Of a stretch of 35,292 bases of DNA, positions 1-7,798 are shown piece after piece (the first letter of the stretch is position 1; each line of letters begins with the position of its first letter). The notes under the pieces are model-generated. The model was given only the letters and a program-made list of their open reading frames with translations. It did no database searches and had not been told where the DNA came from. The position numbers were made by a program, and so were the translations under genes. Location of the stretch: assembly GCA_045637645.1 (NCBI GenBank), contig JAZTZV010000029.1:1-35292 (forward strand). The letters run 5' to 3'. The stretch is from RGIG1959 sp045637645 (lineage in GTDB: Bacteria > Bacillota > Clostridia > Oscillospirales > Acutalibacteraceae).

Positions 1-4
1 GCGC

Positions 5-2968
5 ATGATCTTCATCACGGCACAAGCAGCACGTCCCACAGCTCAGGCACTTGCTTCTAACCGTCACGGTCACACGGTCGAGCAGTATCAAGCTATGGCA
101 CCCGAGGAACGGCGCGCGGCACTCACCTCCGATTACATGCACCAAGCGGTGGTTGAGGCGAGCACGTATGTCAACGATTTCATCGACGGCAAATACCATC
201 GAAGTGCGGGTGCGCAAATCGATCGCGCAATTATGGCATTTGATGCGGCCGTGAGCGCCGACAAGGACGCGATGAATCGCGGGTATAAGGGTTTAGCACA
301 AACGGCAATCAAAGCCGTGCAAGGCGTCGAGGACAAGTACGCGACGAAAGAGCGTCACTCCGGCACGCGCGTGAAGAAGCTCATGCTTCATGCGCTTCAA
401 AACGACAAGGTGCAACAACGTTTGTATGATGCCATCGAAAACGGCATGTCGCCGATGGATGCGTTGCGGACGGTGATCAATCAAGAACTCGGCATCCGCT
501 CGATGTTGACCACCGACACGACGTATGTGCAAAACGTTGCCAAGCGCATTGGTTTGACATTGAACGAGATGTACAACGCGCAGGATATGGACACGGCGTA
601 TGAGCTGCTGGCGTCGATCGACGAGGATGTCGCCGCGCTCGAGCGATATGTTGCTGATCATCTCACCATTAACGCATTCGATCGTTTCAATTCGTGGCGT
701 AAATTCTCGATGTTGTCGAACGTTCGCACGCATGTCCGTAACGTCAGCTCCAACGTCGTTCAACGCGGTGTGAAGGTGGCGGACGATGCCGTCACACAGG
801 TGATCGAGCGGGCATTGTTCGGGGTTCAGCGTGTACTCGGCAAGGAGCCGACGTCACTTTCGCGATCTGTGGCATGGCGATTCACAGAACACGGCAAGAG
901 TGTTCTTGACACCGTCAAGTGGACCGCCGAGATGGTGAAGCGTGAGATGCGCACCGACCTCGGATATGATCGCGAGAACGGCGAGAGGTTGACGCCGCTC
1001 ACAGACAACATCGACGATCCGATCCGCGGCGGACACGCTCAAACGCAACAGCTGCTCACGAAGGGCGGGTTGTCGTTTGCACGGCCGATGTTCGGCAAAC
1101 GCGGAAACGTCGTGAACCAGCTCGCCTTCGGCAACAGTGGGCTTCTTGAGTGGGAAGATCAAATCTTCTTCAAATCCACGTTTATCGACGAGCTCGGACA
1201 ACGCATGACGGCGGCGAAGGTGACACAGCCGACGCAACAGATGATCGAAGATTCTCGTAAAGCGGCGCTCTATGCGGTGTTCCGCGCGGATAACTGGTTG
1301 AGCGATGTTGTGAGCAAATGCAAGTCGCTTTCCTCGATGCCGCAAAACGACAGCCGCATCGGTGTTGTGTTCAAGTCTGCAGACACGGCGTTTGACACGT
1401 TTCTGCCGTTCGTCAAAACGCCTTCGAATCTTTTGCTTAACGCGATCGATCATTCGCCGATCGGATTCGTGAAGACCACGGTGGAGATCCTTGTGGATCA
1501 AAAGACGCACAGCAAGACGCTGACGACGTCGGATATCTGCCAAGCATACGCCCGCAACATCACGGGCACCGGCATTGCGATCCTCGGCATGGTGTTGTCG
1601 CGACTCGGCATCATCGATGTGTTCGAGGATGATGACGACGAATACAACGAGGCGGCTGGTATACAGGAGTTTTCGATGTCCTTCTGCGGACACAAGGTAT
1701 CGATCGATTGGATGCAACCGTCGGCGTTGCCGTTCCTGCTGGGCGCCGCCATTCAAGAGGCGGTTGCAGAGCCGGAGACGTCGTGGGAAGATATTCTTGC
1801 GGCAAGCGCCAAAATCCTGTTCGATCAATCGTATTTGCAATCGGTTCAGCAGGTGTTCGACACGTCCGAGTACAGCGGCGACACTTACCTGATGGCGGTG
1901 CTGGAGAATCTTGCAAAGTCGGGTGTCGGTCAGGTGATCCCGACCGCCGTCGGACAGTTGGCAAGATCGGTCGACCCGACCGCGAGAAAAGTGTGGAGCG
2001 ACGATCCCGCGCAAAACATCGCCAACACGGCGCTGTCGCGCGTTCCCGGTGCATCCTATGTGCTCGACGCCAAGATCGACATGTGGGGCGAGGACATGCA
2101 ACGCAGTGTGTACGGTGACGCCGTGAATGTGGCGCAGCAGTTCCTTATGCCGTGGAGTCAAACCACCGCCGCATATAAGGACGACACCACCAAGGAGCTT
2201 GTGGGGTTGTTTGATACCGCCACCGCCGAGCGCAAGAAGATCGAGAGTGACAAGACCTTGACCGCCGCCGAGCGGAAAGCAAAGCTCGACGACCTCAAGA
2301 CGGGCGGAATTTTCTCGGACGGCGACATCGGCAGCGATTGGGTGGATGTGAACGGCGACCTTGTGACGGACGACGAGGATCTCACGGAAGATGCCACGCG
2401 CATGATGCGCCGCACGTACAAGTCGTATTTGGACGTGCTGATCGCGTCGGAGGAGTATCAGCAGGCTACGACGCCCGAGCGCATCGACATGATTGCAAAT
2501 GTGTACAAGGACGTCAACAAGCTGTACAAGAATGCGCTTGAATCGATGGACGAGGACGAGGCTCTCGACACGTTCGATGATTACCGCGAAAAGGTGGTCA
2601 GCGGATCGTATGATACGGAGCTGATCAGCGCATACGCCACCGTCAAGCTGAAGGATGGCAAACCGCTTGCCGGAAACAGCGCGCTGTGCAAACGATATGA
2701 ATCGGCGGTCGACGAGATCTACGAAGCGCGTCTCGAGGACAAGCTCGGGCGCAAGGAATACTCGTGGACGGTGAGCGGGAAGAAGTTCACGATCGATGTC
2801 AAGAAGGCGACCGCAAAGGATTTGGAGTTCATCAAAGAGCGCGAGTTGGCGTTTGCGAAGCAAGACGTGGCAGAGCTCTACCGCAAGGTCGATGCCGACA
2901 CACTTGTGAAGGAATTGAAGAACGGCAACGCCTACTATGTTCGTAAGGAATTGCTCAAAGGTCAATAA
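5..2968 (+). CDS. Large mobile-element (polyvalent-type, LPD38-like) protein, C-terminal part
   Basis: The reading frame is open to the window edge, so the ATG at 5 may be an internal methionine and the protein may be far longer than the 987 residues seen. The region around residues 230–260 (FNSWRKFSMLSNVRTHVRN, then SSNVVQRG) followed by the LLEWEDQIFFKSTF stretch resembles the LPD38-type associated domain of the giant 'polyvalent' proteins carried by phages and conjugative elements; this is recognition by eye. There are two hydrophobic stretches near residues 519–540 and 569–586, separated by a run of acidic residues, and a charged helical C-terminus. No enzyme motif is visible in the part present. 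Known polyvalent proteins are thought to be injected with phage or element DNA; a role here is inference. Its position next to a zinc-ribbon gene and a tRNA supports a mobile element. Confidence 0.6.
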   Translation: MIFITAQAARPTAQALASNRHGHTVEQYQAMAPEERRAALTSDYMHQAVVEASTYVNDFIDGKYHRSAGAQIDRAIMAFDAAVSADKDAMNRGYKGLAQTAIKAVQGVEDKYATKERHSGTRVKKLMLHALQNDKVQQRLYDAIENGMSPMDALRTVINQELGIRSMLTTDTTYVQNVAKRIGLTLNEMYNAQDMDTAYELLASIDEDVAALERYVADHLTINAFDRFNSWRKFSMLSNVRTHVRNVSSNVVQRGVKVADDAVTQVIERALFGVQRVLGKEPTSLSRSVAWRFTEHGKSVLDTVKWTAEMVKREMRTDLGYDRENGERLTPLTDNIDDPIRGGHAQTQQLLTKGGLSFARPMFGKRGNVVNQLAFGNSGLLEWEDQIFFKSTFIDELGQRMTAAKVTQPTQQMIEDSRKAALYAVFRADNWLSDVVSKCKSLSSMPQNDSRIGVVFKSADTAFDTFLPFVKTPSNLLLNAIDHSPIGFVKTTVEILVDQKTHSKTLTTSDICQAYARNITGTGIAILGMVLSRLGIIDVFEDDDDEYNEAAGIQEFSMSFCGHKVSIDWMQPSALPFLLGAAIQEAVAEPETSWEDILAASAKILFDQSYLQSVQQVFDTSEYSGDTYLMAVLENLAKSGVGQVIPTAVGQLARSVDPTARKVWSDDPAQNIANTALSRVPGASYVLDAKIDMWGEDMQRSVYGDAVNVAQQFLMPWSQTTAAYKDDTTKELVGLFDTATAERKKIESDKTLTAAERKAKLDDLKTGGIFSDGDIGSDWVDVNGDLVTDDEDLTEDATRMMRRTYKSYLDVLIASEEYQQATTPERIDMIANVYKDVNKLYKNALESMDEDEALDTFDDYREKVVSGSYDTELISAYATVKLKDGKPLAGNSALCKRYESAVDEIYEARLEDKLGRKEYSWTVSGKKFTIDVKKATAKDLEFIKERELAFAKQDVAELYRKVDADTLVKELKNGNAYYVRKELLKGQ

Positions 2969-3006
2969 AAAAAGACCCGCACACAGGATCATACCCGTGT
3001 GCAGGT
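2966..3006 (-). terminator. Rho-independent terminator of the zinc-ribbon gene
   Basis: Arms 2975–2987 and 2994–3006 pair fully on the − strand if two G·U pairs are allowed; on the + strand the same two positions are A–C mismatches. On the − strand the stem runs straight into seven U residues (2967–2973). This fixes the direction: it ends the small − strand gene. It overlaps the stop codon of the convergent + strand gene. Confidence 0.75.
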
Positions 3007-3011
3007 TTTGC

Positions 3012-3239
3012 TTATTCGATAAATTCAATATCGCTCCAGTCGATCATTTGACCGCACTCGCTGCAAAAGCGTTGGTAGTCTCGCGTGATCGGCATATTGC
3101 AGGACGGGCAATAGAACGTCGAGTATTTGTTTTCGTCGACTGTGTACATGCCGATTTTTCGCGGAATGCGGAATGCGAGTTGGTCGCGGATGAAGTCGAT
3201 CTTGTCGATCATTGTTGGATAAGTTGGATTGTGACGCAT
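3012..3239 (-). CDS. Small zinc-ribbon protein of the mobile element
   Basis: A 75-residue protein. The start at 3239 is chosen over an in-frame ATG at 3254 because an AAAGGAG site lies five bases upstream of it; the upstream ATG would overlap that site. The C-terminal half holds two CxxC knuckles (CPSC and CSEC, 16 residues between them), the pattern of a treble-clef or zinc-ribbon metal site. The N-terminal half is short and helical with basic residues. The function is unknown; zinc ribbons of this size in phages and integrative elements are often nucleic-acid binders or small regulators. It faces the large element protein and has its own terminator. I see no clear −35/−10 pair upstream. 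Confidence 0.65.
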   Translation of the reverse strand: MRHNPTYPTMIDKIDFIRDQLAFRIPRKIGMYTVDENKYSTFYCPSCNMPITRDYQRFCSECGQMIDWSDIEFIE

Positions 3240-3270
3240 GATGACTCCTTTCATGATGCGTCACATGAAG

Positions 3271-3294
3271 TTTTGACTTGCATTTTGACTTGCA
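3271..3294. repeat. Two perfect tandem 12-bp repeats beside tRNA-Arg
   Basis: TTTTGACTTGCA occurs twice head to tail (3271–3282 and 3283–3294) in the gene-free stretch between the zinc-ribbon gene and the tRNA terminator. Short direct repeats in this position beside an integration site are typical of integrase arm-type sites; the sequence alone cannot prove that role. Confidence 0.6.
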
Positions 3295-3349
3295 TGTTTT
3301 CGTAAAATAAGCGAAAAATAGTGATATTTTTGTGTTTTCTCCATCGCTT

Positions 3350-3404
3350 TTACAAAAACAAGAAAGCCTCCGAAACCGCTGTACAAAGCGATTTTGAAGG
3401 CTTT
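3350..3404 (-). terminator. Terminator of the tRNA-Arg transcript
   Basis: The arms lie at the two ends of 3364–3403 and form a ~17-bp stem with one mismatch and G·U pairs around a TTGTAC-type loop. On the − strand it is followed by TCTTGTTTTTGTAAA. It lies just downstream of the tRNA 3' end. Confidence 0.7.
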
Positions 3405-3410
3405 TCTTAT

Positions 3411-3487
3411 TGGCGCGCCCGAAGGGATTCGAACCCCTGACCTTTTGATTCGTAGTCAAACACTCTATCCAGCTGAGCTACGAGCGC
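3411..3487 (-). tRNA. tRNA-Arg (anticodon ACG)
   Basis: Read on the − strand, the acceptor arm GCGCTCG pairs with CGGGCGC (one G·U). The D arm, the TTTGA/TCAAA anticodon stem with loop CTACGAA (anticodon ACG, read as ICG) and the T arm GGGTTCGAATCCC are all intact. The discriminator is G and the CCA end is encoded (3411–3413). The anticodon decodes CGU/CGC/CGA arginine. It has its own consensus promoter and terminator. The 3' end faces the phage-like genes, the usual orientation for a tRNA used as an attachment site. Confidence 0.97.
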
Positions 3488-3520
3488 TTATGCGGTTGTG
3501 TTCCCGTGAGAACAGTCAAC

Positions 3521-3549
3521 ATTATAGGCGGTAAATGTGCATTTGTCAA
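3521..3549 (-). promoter_or_regulatory. Consensus sigma-A promoter of tRNA-Arg
   Basis: On the − strand: TTGACA (3549–3544), a 17-bp spacer, then TATAAT (3526–3521). Both hexamers match consensus exactly, as expected for a strongly expressed tRNA. Confidence 0.9.
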
Positions 3550-3623
3550 GAGGGAAATTGCAAGAAATTTGAATTTTTTTGAAAAAATTTTACTTTGAGG
3601 GAGGATTTTTTGCAAATTGGTGC

Positions 3624-3652
3624 TTTACAAACCGTAACAACCGTGTTATACT
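3624..3652 (+). promoter_or_regulatory. Promoter of the rpsO–pnp unit
   Basis: TTTACA at 3624–3629, a 17-bp spacer and TATACT at 3647–3652. Transcription would start near 3659, giving a 5' leader of about 120 bases before rpsO. Confidence 0.8.
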
Positions 3653-3659
3653 AACTAAG

Positions 3660-3781
3660 CGTGTGCAAGACGCACGACAATGCCGAGTGCACGGACGGCG
3701 GAGGATGCCTGCTCGTTCGGGATGCCTTGATTCCCCGCTCTGTGACTTTGGTGAAATTCAAAGAAAGGTGGTACATTTATC
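3660..3781 (+). promoter_or_regulatory. rpsO 5' leader, possible S15 autoregulatory RNA
   Basis: The untranslated leader can fold: ACGGACGGCGG near 3696 can pair with CCGCTCTGT near 3737, and two GGATGCCT copies (starting near 3702 and 3719) sit between. Ribosomal protein S15 is known to repress its own mRNA through structured leaders in several bacterial lineages. I cannot match this one to a described S15 leader class, so the regulatory role is inference. Confidence 0.35.
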
Positions 3782-4048
3782 ATGATGTTACCCGAGAAAA
3801 AGCAAGAAATCATTCAAGCTTACGCTACCCATGAAGGCGACACCGGTTCGCCCGAGGTTCAAATCGCTGTGCTGACCTACCGCATTGCGGACCTCACCGC
3901 TCACCTGAAGGATCATCCGAAGGATCACCACAGCCGTCGCGGCCTTCTCAAAATGGTCGGTCAACGCCGTGGTCTTCTCGACTATCTCATGAAGAAAGAC
4001 ATCAATCGCTATCGTGTGATCATCGAGAAATTGGGCATCCGTAAATAA
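3782..4048 (+). CDS. rpsO: 30S ribosomal protein S15
   Basis: An 88-residue protein, the normal family length. It has the S15 signature with the TGSPEVQIA stretch, the DHHSRRGLL 16S rRNA-contact loop and the C-terminal YRVIIEKLGIRK. S15 is a primary binder of the 16S central domain and helps form the B4 bridge to the 50S subunit. An AAAGGTGG ribosome site lies ~10 bases upstream of the ATG at 3782; a second ATG follows directly, so the start could be one codon later. It is followed by pnp, the classical rpsO–pnp order, with a long hairpin region between them. Confidence 0.97.
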   Translation: MMLPEKKQEIIQAYATHEGDTGSPEVQIAVLTYRIADLTAHLKDHPKDHHSRRGLLKMVGQRRGLLDYLMKKDINRYRVIIEKLGIRK

Positions 4049-4058
4049 TGGCTCTAAT

Positions 4059-4088
4059 GAGGCAGGCGGGAATTCTCCCGCCTGCCTC
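4059..4088 (+). other. Perfect 13-bp hairpin after rpsO
   Basis: GAGGCAGGCGGGA (4059–4071) pairs perfectly with TCCCGCCTGCCTC (4076–4088) around an ATTC loop. No U-tract follows, so it is not a normal intrinsic terminator. It may protect the rpsO 3' end or serve as a processing site in the rpsO–pnp message. Confidence 0.7.
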
Positions 4089-4114
4089 AAACTGCGAAAA
4101 TAAGTTGATTTTAT

Positions 4115-4204
4115 GAGGCGGCGATCGGCCGTTTTAGCGATGAAGCGGGCGCTGTGAAACAAGCCGCAACGTCGGCTTTGTTGCTAAAATACCGTTGCCG
4201 CCTC
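4115..4204 (+). other. Long branched RNA structure upstream of pnp
   Basis: The outer stem GAGGCGGC (4115–4122) pairs with GCCGCCTC (4197–4204). Further in, TTTTAGC near 4132 pairs with GCTAAAA near 4183, and an inner hairpin AAGCCG/CGGCTT sits near 4160–4178. The structure ends 15 bases before the pnp ribosome site. In E. coli a double-stranded pnp leader is cut by RNase III and then controlled by PNPase itself; a similar role here is inference from position. Confidence 0.55.
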
Positions 4205-4234
4205 ATGCAAAAATAAAAAGGAGGCAAAACAGTT

Positions 4235-6448
4235 ATGTCTATGAGCAAAATCGAAACTTTCGACAGCTACAAAGTGTTTGAGACGACCCTTGCCGGTCGT
4301 CCGCTGGTTGTGGAGACCGGCAAAGTGGCGCAACTTGCCAACGGCTCCTGCGTCGTGCACTACGGTGAGACCGTCGTGCTTTGCGCGGTGACCGCGTCCG
4401 CGAAACCCCGTGACGGCATCGATTTCTTCCCGATGTCCGTGGACTACGAAGAGAAACTCTACGCCGTGGGTCGCATCCCCGGCTCCTTCCAACGCCGTGA
4501 GGGCCGTCCTTCCGAGAAGGCGATCCTGACCTCCCGCGTGATCGACCGTCCGATCCGCCCCTTGTTCCCCAAGGATATGCGCAACGACGTGTCCATCGTC
4601 TGCACCGTCATGTCGGTTGACCCCGATTGCCCGCCCGAAACCACCGCGATGATCGCCGCGTCGATCGGTATCTCCATTTCGGATATTCCGTGGGACGGCC
4701 CGATTTCGGGTGTCGTTGTCGGTCTTGTTGACGGCAAGTTCGTCATCAACCCGACCGCTGAGCAAGAGAAGGTTTCCGAGATGCACGTGACCGTCGCTTC
4801 CACCGCCGACCTCGTGGCGATGATCGAAGCGGGCGCGAACGAAGTCGACGACGAGACCATGTTCGACGGCATCATGGCGGGTCACGAAGCCAACCAACAA
4901 ATCGTGAAATTCATCAACGAGATCGTTGCCGAGATCGGCAAGCCGAAGTTTGAGTTCACCTCGAACGATCCCGATCCCGATATGTTCGAAGAGATCAAAG
5001 CGTTTGCGATCGACGACGTGAAGTTCGCGCTCGACACCGACGACAAGCGCATTCGTGACGAGCGCCTCAAGCCCGTCTACGAGAAAGTTCATGCGGAGTT
5101 CGACGAGAAATACGCCGAGCAAATCGAGAAGATCGACGAGTGCATGTACAAACTGCAAAAGTTTGTCGTTCGTCGTTGGCTCCTCGACGAAGGCAAGCGT
5201 GTTGACGGCCGCGGCATTGACGACATCCGTCCGCTCGCGTCTGAAGTCGGCGTGCTGCCCCGCGTGCACGGTTCGGGTCTGTTCACCCGCGGTCAAACCC
5301 AAGTGTTGACCATCGCGACCCTCGGTTCCACCAAAGACGCGCAACTCCTCGACGGCATCGACGACGAGACCGAGAAGCGCTACATGCATCACTACAACTT
5401 CCCGTCCTACTCGGTCGGCGAGACCAAACCCTCCCGCGGCCCCGGCCGTCGTGAGATCGGTCACGGCGCTCTTGCCGAGCGTGCGCTCCTGCCCGTGATT
5501 CCGAGCCTCGAGGAGTTCCCCTATACCATTCGCCTTGTCAGTGAGGTTGTGTCCTCCAACGGTTCCACCTCGCAAGGCTCGATCTGCGGCTCGACCCTCG
5601 CGCTGATGGATGCAGGCGTGGCGATCAAGCCTCCTGTTGCGGGTATCTCCTGCGGCCTTGTCACCCAAGGCGACCGCTTCATGACCATGGTTGACATCCA
5701 AGGCCTCGAAGACTTCTTCGCCGATATGGACTTCAAAGTCGGCGGCACCAAGAAGGGCATCACCGCGATCCAAATGGATCTCAAAGTGCACGGCTTGACC
5801 CCCGCGATCATCAAGGAAGCGCTCGCCAAGACCCACAAAGCGCGTGACTACATCCTTGACGAAATCATGCTCAAAGCGATTCCCGCTCCCCGTGCGGAGC
5901 TTTCCAAGTGGGCTCCCAAAATGTGGTCCACCAAGATCGATGTGGACAAGATCCGCGAAGTCATCGGTAAGGGCGGCGCTGTCATTCAAAAGATCTGCGC
6001 CGACTGCAACTGCAACGTCGACGTGCAAGAAGACGGCACCATCTTCATCACCGCTGTGGATGCCGAGGGCGGCCAACGCGCTCTCTCCATCATCGAGACC
6101 ATCGCGAAGGATCCCGAGGTCGGCTCGATCTACAAAGGTCGCGTGACCCGTTTGATGGCGTTCGGTGCGTTCGTTGAGATCGCGCCCGGTAAAGAAGGCC
6201 TCGTCCACATCAGCAAGCTTGACCTCAAGCGTGTTGAGAAAGTGGAAGATGTCGTGGCTGTCGGCGACGAAGTGGTCGTCAAGGTCAGCGAAATCGACGA
6301 GCAAGGTCGCATCAACCTGTCTCGCCGCGATGCGTTGATCCAACTCGAGGGTCTTAACCCCGCGGATTACGACGACGGCAACGAAGGCGGGGGTCGTCCG
6401 CCCCGCCGCAACCGCGACGGTGGTAACCGCCCGCGCCGCCACAACTAA
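4235..6448 (+). CDS. pnp: Polyribonucleotide nucleotidyltransferase (PNPase)
   Basis: A 737-residue protein, close to the family norm. It has two RNase PH-type core domains, one in the first third and one from about residue 330 (with the GRGPGRREIGHG stretch), joined by a helical linker. A KH domain follows (residues ~570–625, with VIGKGG) and then an S1 domain (~630–703, GRVTRLMAFGAFVEI). The protein ends in a short Arg/Gly-rich tail (RPPRRNRDGG) that may add RNA affinity. PNPase degrades RNA 3'→5' by phosphorolysis in the cytoplasm and is the usual partner of DEAD-box helicases in RNA decay; a helicase gene follows 60 bases later. AAGGAGG lies ten bases before the ATG at 4235; a second in-frame ATG is two codons on. 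Confidence 0.97.
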   Translation: MSMSKIETFDSYKVFETTLAGRPLVVETGKVAQLANGSCVVHYGETVVLCAVTASAKPRDGIDFFPMSVDYEEKLYAVGRIPGSFQRREGRPSEKAILTSRVIDRPIRPLFPKDMRNDVSIVCTVMSVDPDCPPETTAMIAASIGISISDIPWDGPISGVVVGLVDGKFVINPTAEQEKVSEMHVTVASTADLVAMIEAGANEVDDETMFDGIMAGHEANQQIVKFINEIVAEIGKPKFEFTSNDPDPDMFEEIKAFAIDDVKFALDTDDKRIRDERLKPVYEKVHAEFDEKYAEQIEKIDECMYKLQKFVVRRWLLDEGKRVDGRGIDDIRPLASEVGVLPRVHGSGLFTRGQTQVLTIATLGSTKDAQLLDGIDDETEKRYMHHYNFPSYSVGETKPSRGPGRREIGHGALAERALLPVIPSLEEFPYTIRLVSEVVSSNGSTSQGSICGSTLALMDAGVAIKPPVAGISCGLVTQGDRFMTMVDIQGLEDFFADMDFKVGGTKKGITAIQMDLKVHGLTPAIIKEALAKTHKARDYILDEIMLKAIPAPRAELSKWAPKMWSTKIDVDKIREVIGKGGAVIQKICADCNCNVDVQEDGTIFITAVDAEGGQRALSIIETIAKDPEVGSIYKGRVTRLMAFGAFVEIAPGKEGLVHISKLDLKRVEKVEDVVAVGDEVVVKVSEIDEQGRINLSRRDALIQLEGLNPADYDDGNEGGGRPPRRNRDGGNRPRRHN

Positions 6449-6460
6449 ATGTAAGTAATG

Positions 6461-6490
6461 TAACCGCCGTTCAATTTTGAGCGGCGGTTA
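6461..6490 (+). other. Hairpin between pnp and the helicase gene
   Basis: A 14-bp stem (6461–6474 with 6477–6490, one G·U) that closes on itself with a very small loop. Only TTTAC follows, so termination would be weak. It ends a few bases before the AGAGGA ribosome site of the helicase gene and may be a partial attenuator or an mRNA 3'-end stabiliser. Confidence 0.6.
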
Positions 6491-6508
6491 TTTACAGAGG
6501 ATTTTATC

Positions 6509-7759
6509 ATGATGGATACAAAAGAAAAGGAAATCGTGACCTTTGATGACCTCGGTGTGTCCGAGGCGACAAAAAAAGGTCTCGCGAAAATGGGCATTAC
6601 GCACCCGACCGAAGTGCAAGCGAAAACCATTCCGCTGATGATGGACGGCTATGACATCATCGCCAAAGCCCCGACGGGCACGGGCAAAACCTGCGCGTTC
6701 GGCATTCCGCTTCTTGAATGTCTCGACATGGAATGCCGCGACATTCAAGCGGTCATCGTGTGCCCGACGCGCGAGCTGTGTGTGCAAATCACGCAAGAGC
6801 TTCGCGATTTGGCGGTCTATCGCCCCGACGTACGCATTGTCAGCTTGTACGGCGGTCAGCCGATGGGCAAGCAGCTCGACGCGCTCAAGAAAAAACCGCA
6901 CATTGTCGTGGCGACGCCCGGTCGTTTGATCGACCACATGAAGCGCGGCACCGCTTACATCGGCAACGTGTACACGGCGGTGCTGGACGAGGCGGACGAA
7001 ATGCTCAAAATGGGATTTATCCGTGATGTGCGCCGCATTCTCGGTGACACCCCTGCCGACACACAGGTGGTGCTGTTCTCGGCGACAATGGCACGTGAAG
7101 TGATGGATGTTGCGTGGGAATATCAGAAAAATGCCGTGGAGATCACGGTTGCGGCGTCGGGTGACAACCGCCCGAAGATCGCGCAATTTGTGATGCACGC
7201 CGAGGGCGATGCGCGCGTGAAAGAAATGACGCGTTTGATTGACGCGCTCGATTTGCACCGCGTGATGGTGTTCTGTAACACCAAATCGACGGTGCGCTGG
7301 CTGGATTTGAAGCTTCGTCGCGAAGGCCGTTCGGTCGATTGCCTGCACGGCGACATCCCGCAGTCGCAACGCAACCGCGTCATGGCGGCGTATCGCCGCG
7401 GCGACTTCGAAATCATGGTGGCGACCGATGTTGCCGCGCGCGGCATCGACGTCGACGATGTGGAAGCGGTGTTCAACTTCGACATCCCCGAAGAAAACGA
7501 ATATTATTTGCACCGCATCGGTCGAACGGGTCGCGCCAAGCGCTGCGGCGTCGCGTTCACGTTCAAATCGCTCACCATTCAGCACGACGATACCTATCGT
7601 CTACGCGATATCAAGAAATACACCCATTCGGATATTTTGGATGTGGTGTGGAATGAGGATGGTGCGGCGGTTCTCGAAGAGGACGGCACGCCCATTGCAA
7701 CGCTCATCGAAAACGGTGCGCAGTCGCGCGTGTACGAAGAAACCGAAAACGACGAGTAA
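6509..7759 (+). CDS. DEAD-box ATP-dependent RNA helicase
   Basis: A 416-residue protein with all core motifs in order: Q motif with upstream F (TFDDLGVS … THPTEVQ), motif I APTGTGKT, Ia PTRELC, II DEAD, III SAT, V ATDVAARGID and VI HRIGRTGRA. It ends about 50 residues after motif VI, so it lacks the long C-terminal RNA-binding domain of DeaD/CsdA or DbpA and is close to a minimal core helicase. It unwinds short RNA duplexes using ATP, probably in mRNA decay or ribosome assembly; the pnp gene just upstream supports RNA decay. AGAGGA precedes the ATG at 6509 by seven bases. A strong terminator follows at once. The substrate cannot be read from sequence. Confidence 0.93.
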   Translation: MMDTKEKEIVTFDDLGVSEATKKGLAKMGITHPTEVQAKTIPLMMDGYDIIAKAPTGTGKTCAFGIPLLECLDMECRDIQAVIVCPTRELCVQITQELRDLAVYRPDVRIVSLYGGQPMGKQLDALKKKPHIVVATPGRLIDHMKRGTAYIGNVYTAVLDEADEMLKMGFIRDVRRILGDTPADTQVVLFSATMAREVMDVAWEYQKNAVEITVAASGDNRPKIAQFVMHAEGDARVKEMTRLIDALDLHRVMVFCNTKSTVRWLDLKLRREGRSVDCLHGDIPQSQRNRVMAAYRRGDFEIMVATDVAARGIDVDDVEAVFNFDIPEENEYYLHRIGRTGRAKRCGVAFTFKSLTIQHDDTYRLRDIKKYTHSDILDVVWNEDGAAVLEEDGTPIATLIENGAQSRVYEETENDE

Positions 7760-7765
7760 TACAAT

Positions 7766-7798
7766 AAAAAAGAGAGTCCCGAGGGACTCTCTTTTTTT
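7766..7798. terminator. Bidirectional terminator shared by two convergent operons
   Basis: AAAAAAGAGAGTCCC and GGGACTCTCTTTTTT pair around a GA loop, with A and T tracts on both sides. It serves the helicase transcript on the + strand and the seven-gene operon on the − strand, whose last stop codon overlaps the T tract. Confidence 0.9.

Noticed and set aside
854..3028. A ~720-codon open frame opposite the large element protein
   Set aside because: Mirror frame; it would read through the terminator of the zinc-ribbon gene and has no ribosome site. The + strand has credible domain features.
4184..6442. A ~750-codon open frame opposite pnp
   Set aside because: Same mirror effect; translation rich in His, Asp and Val with no recognisable domain, while the + strand encodes a complete PNPase.
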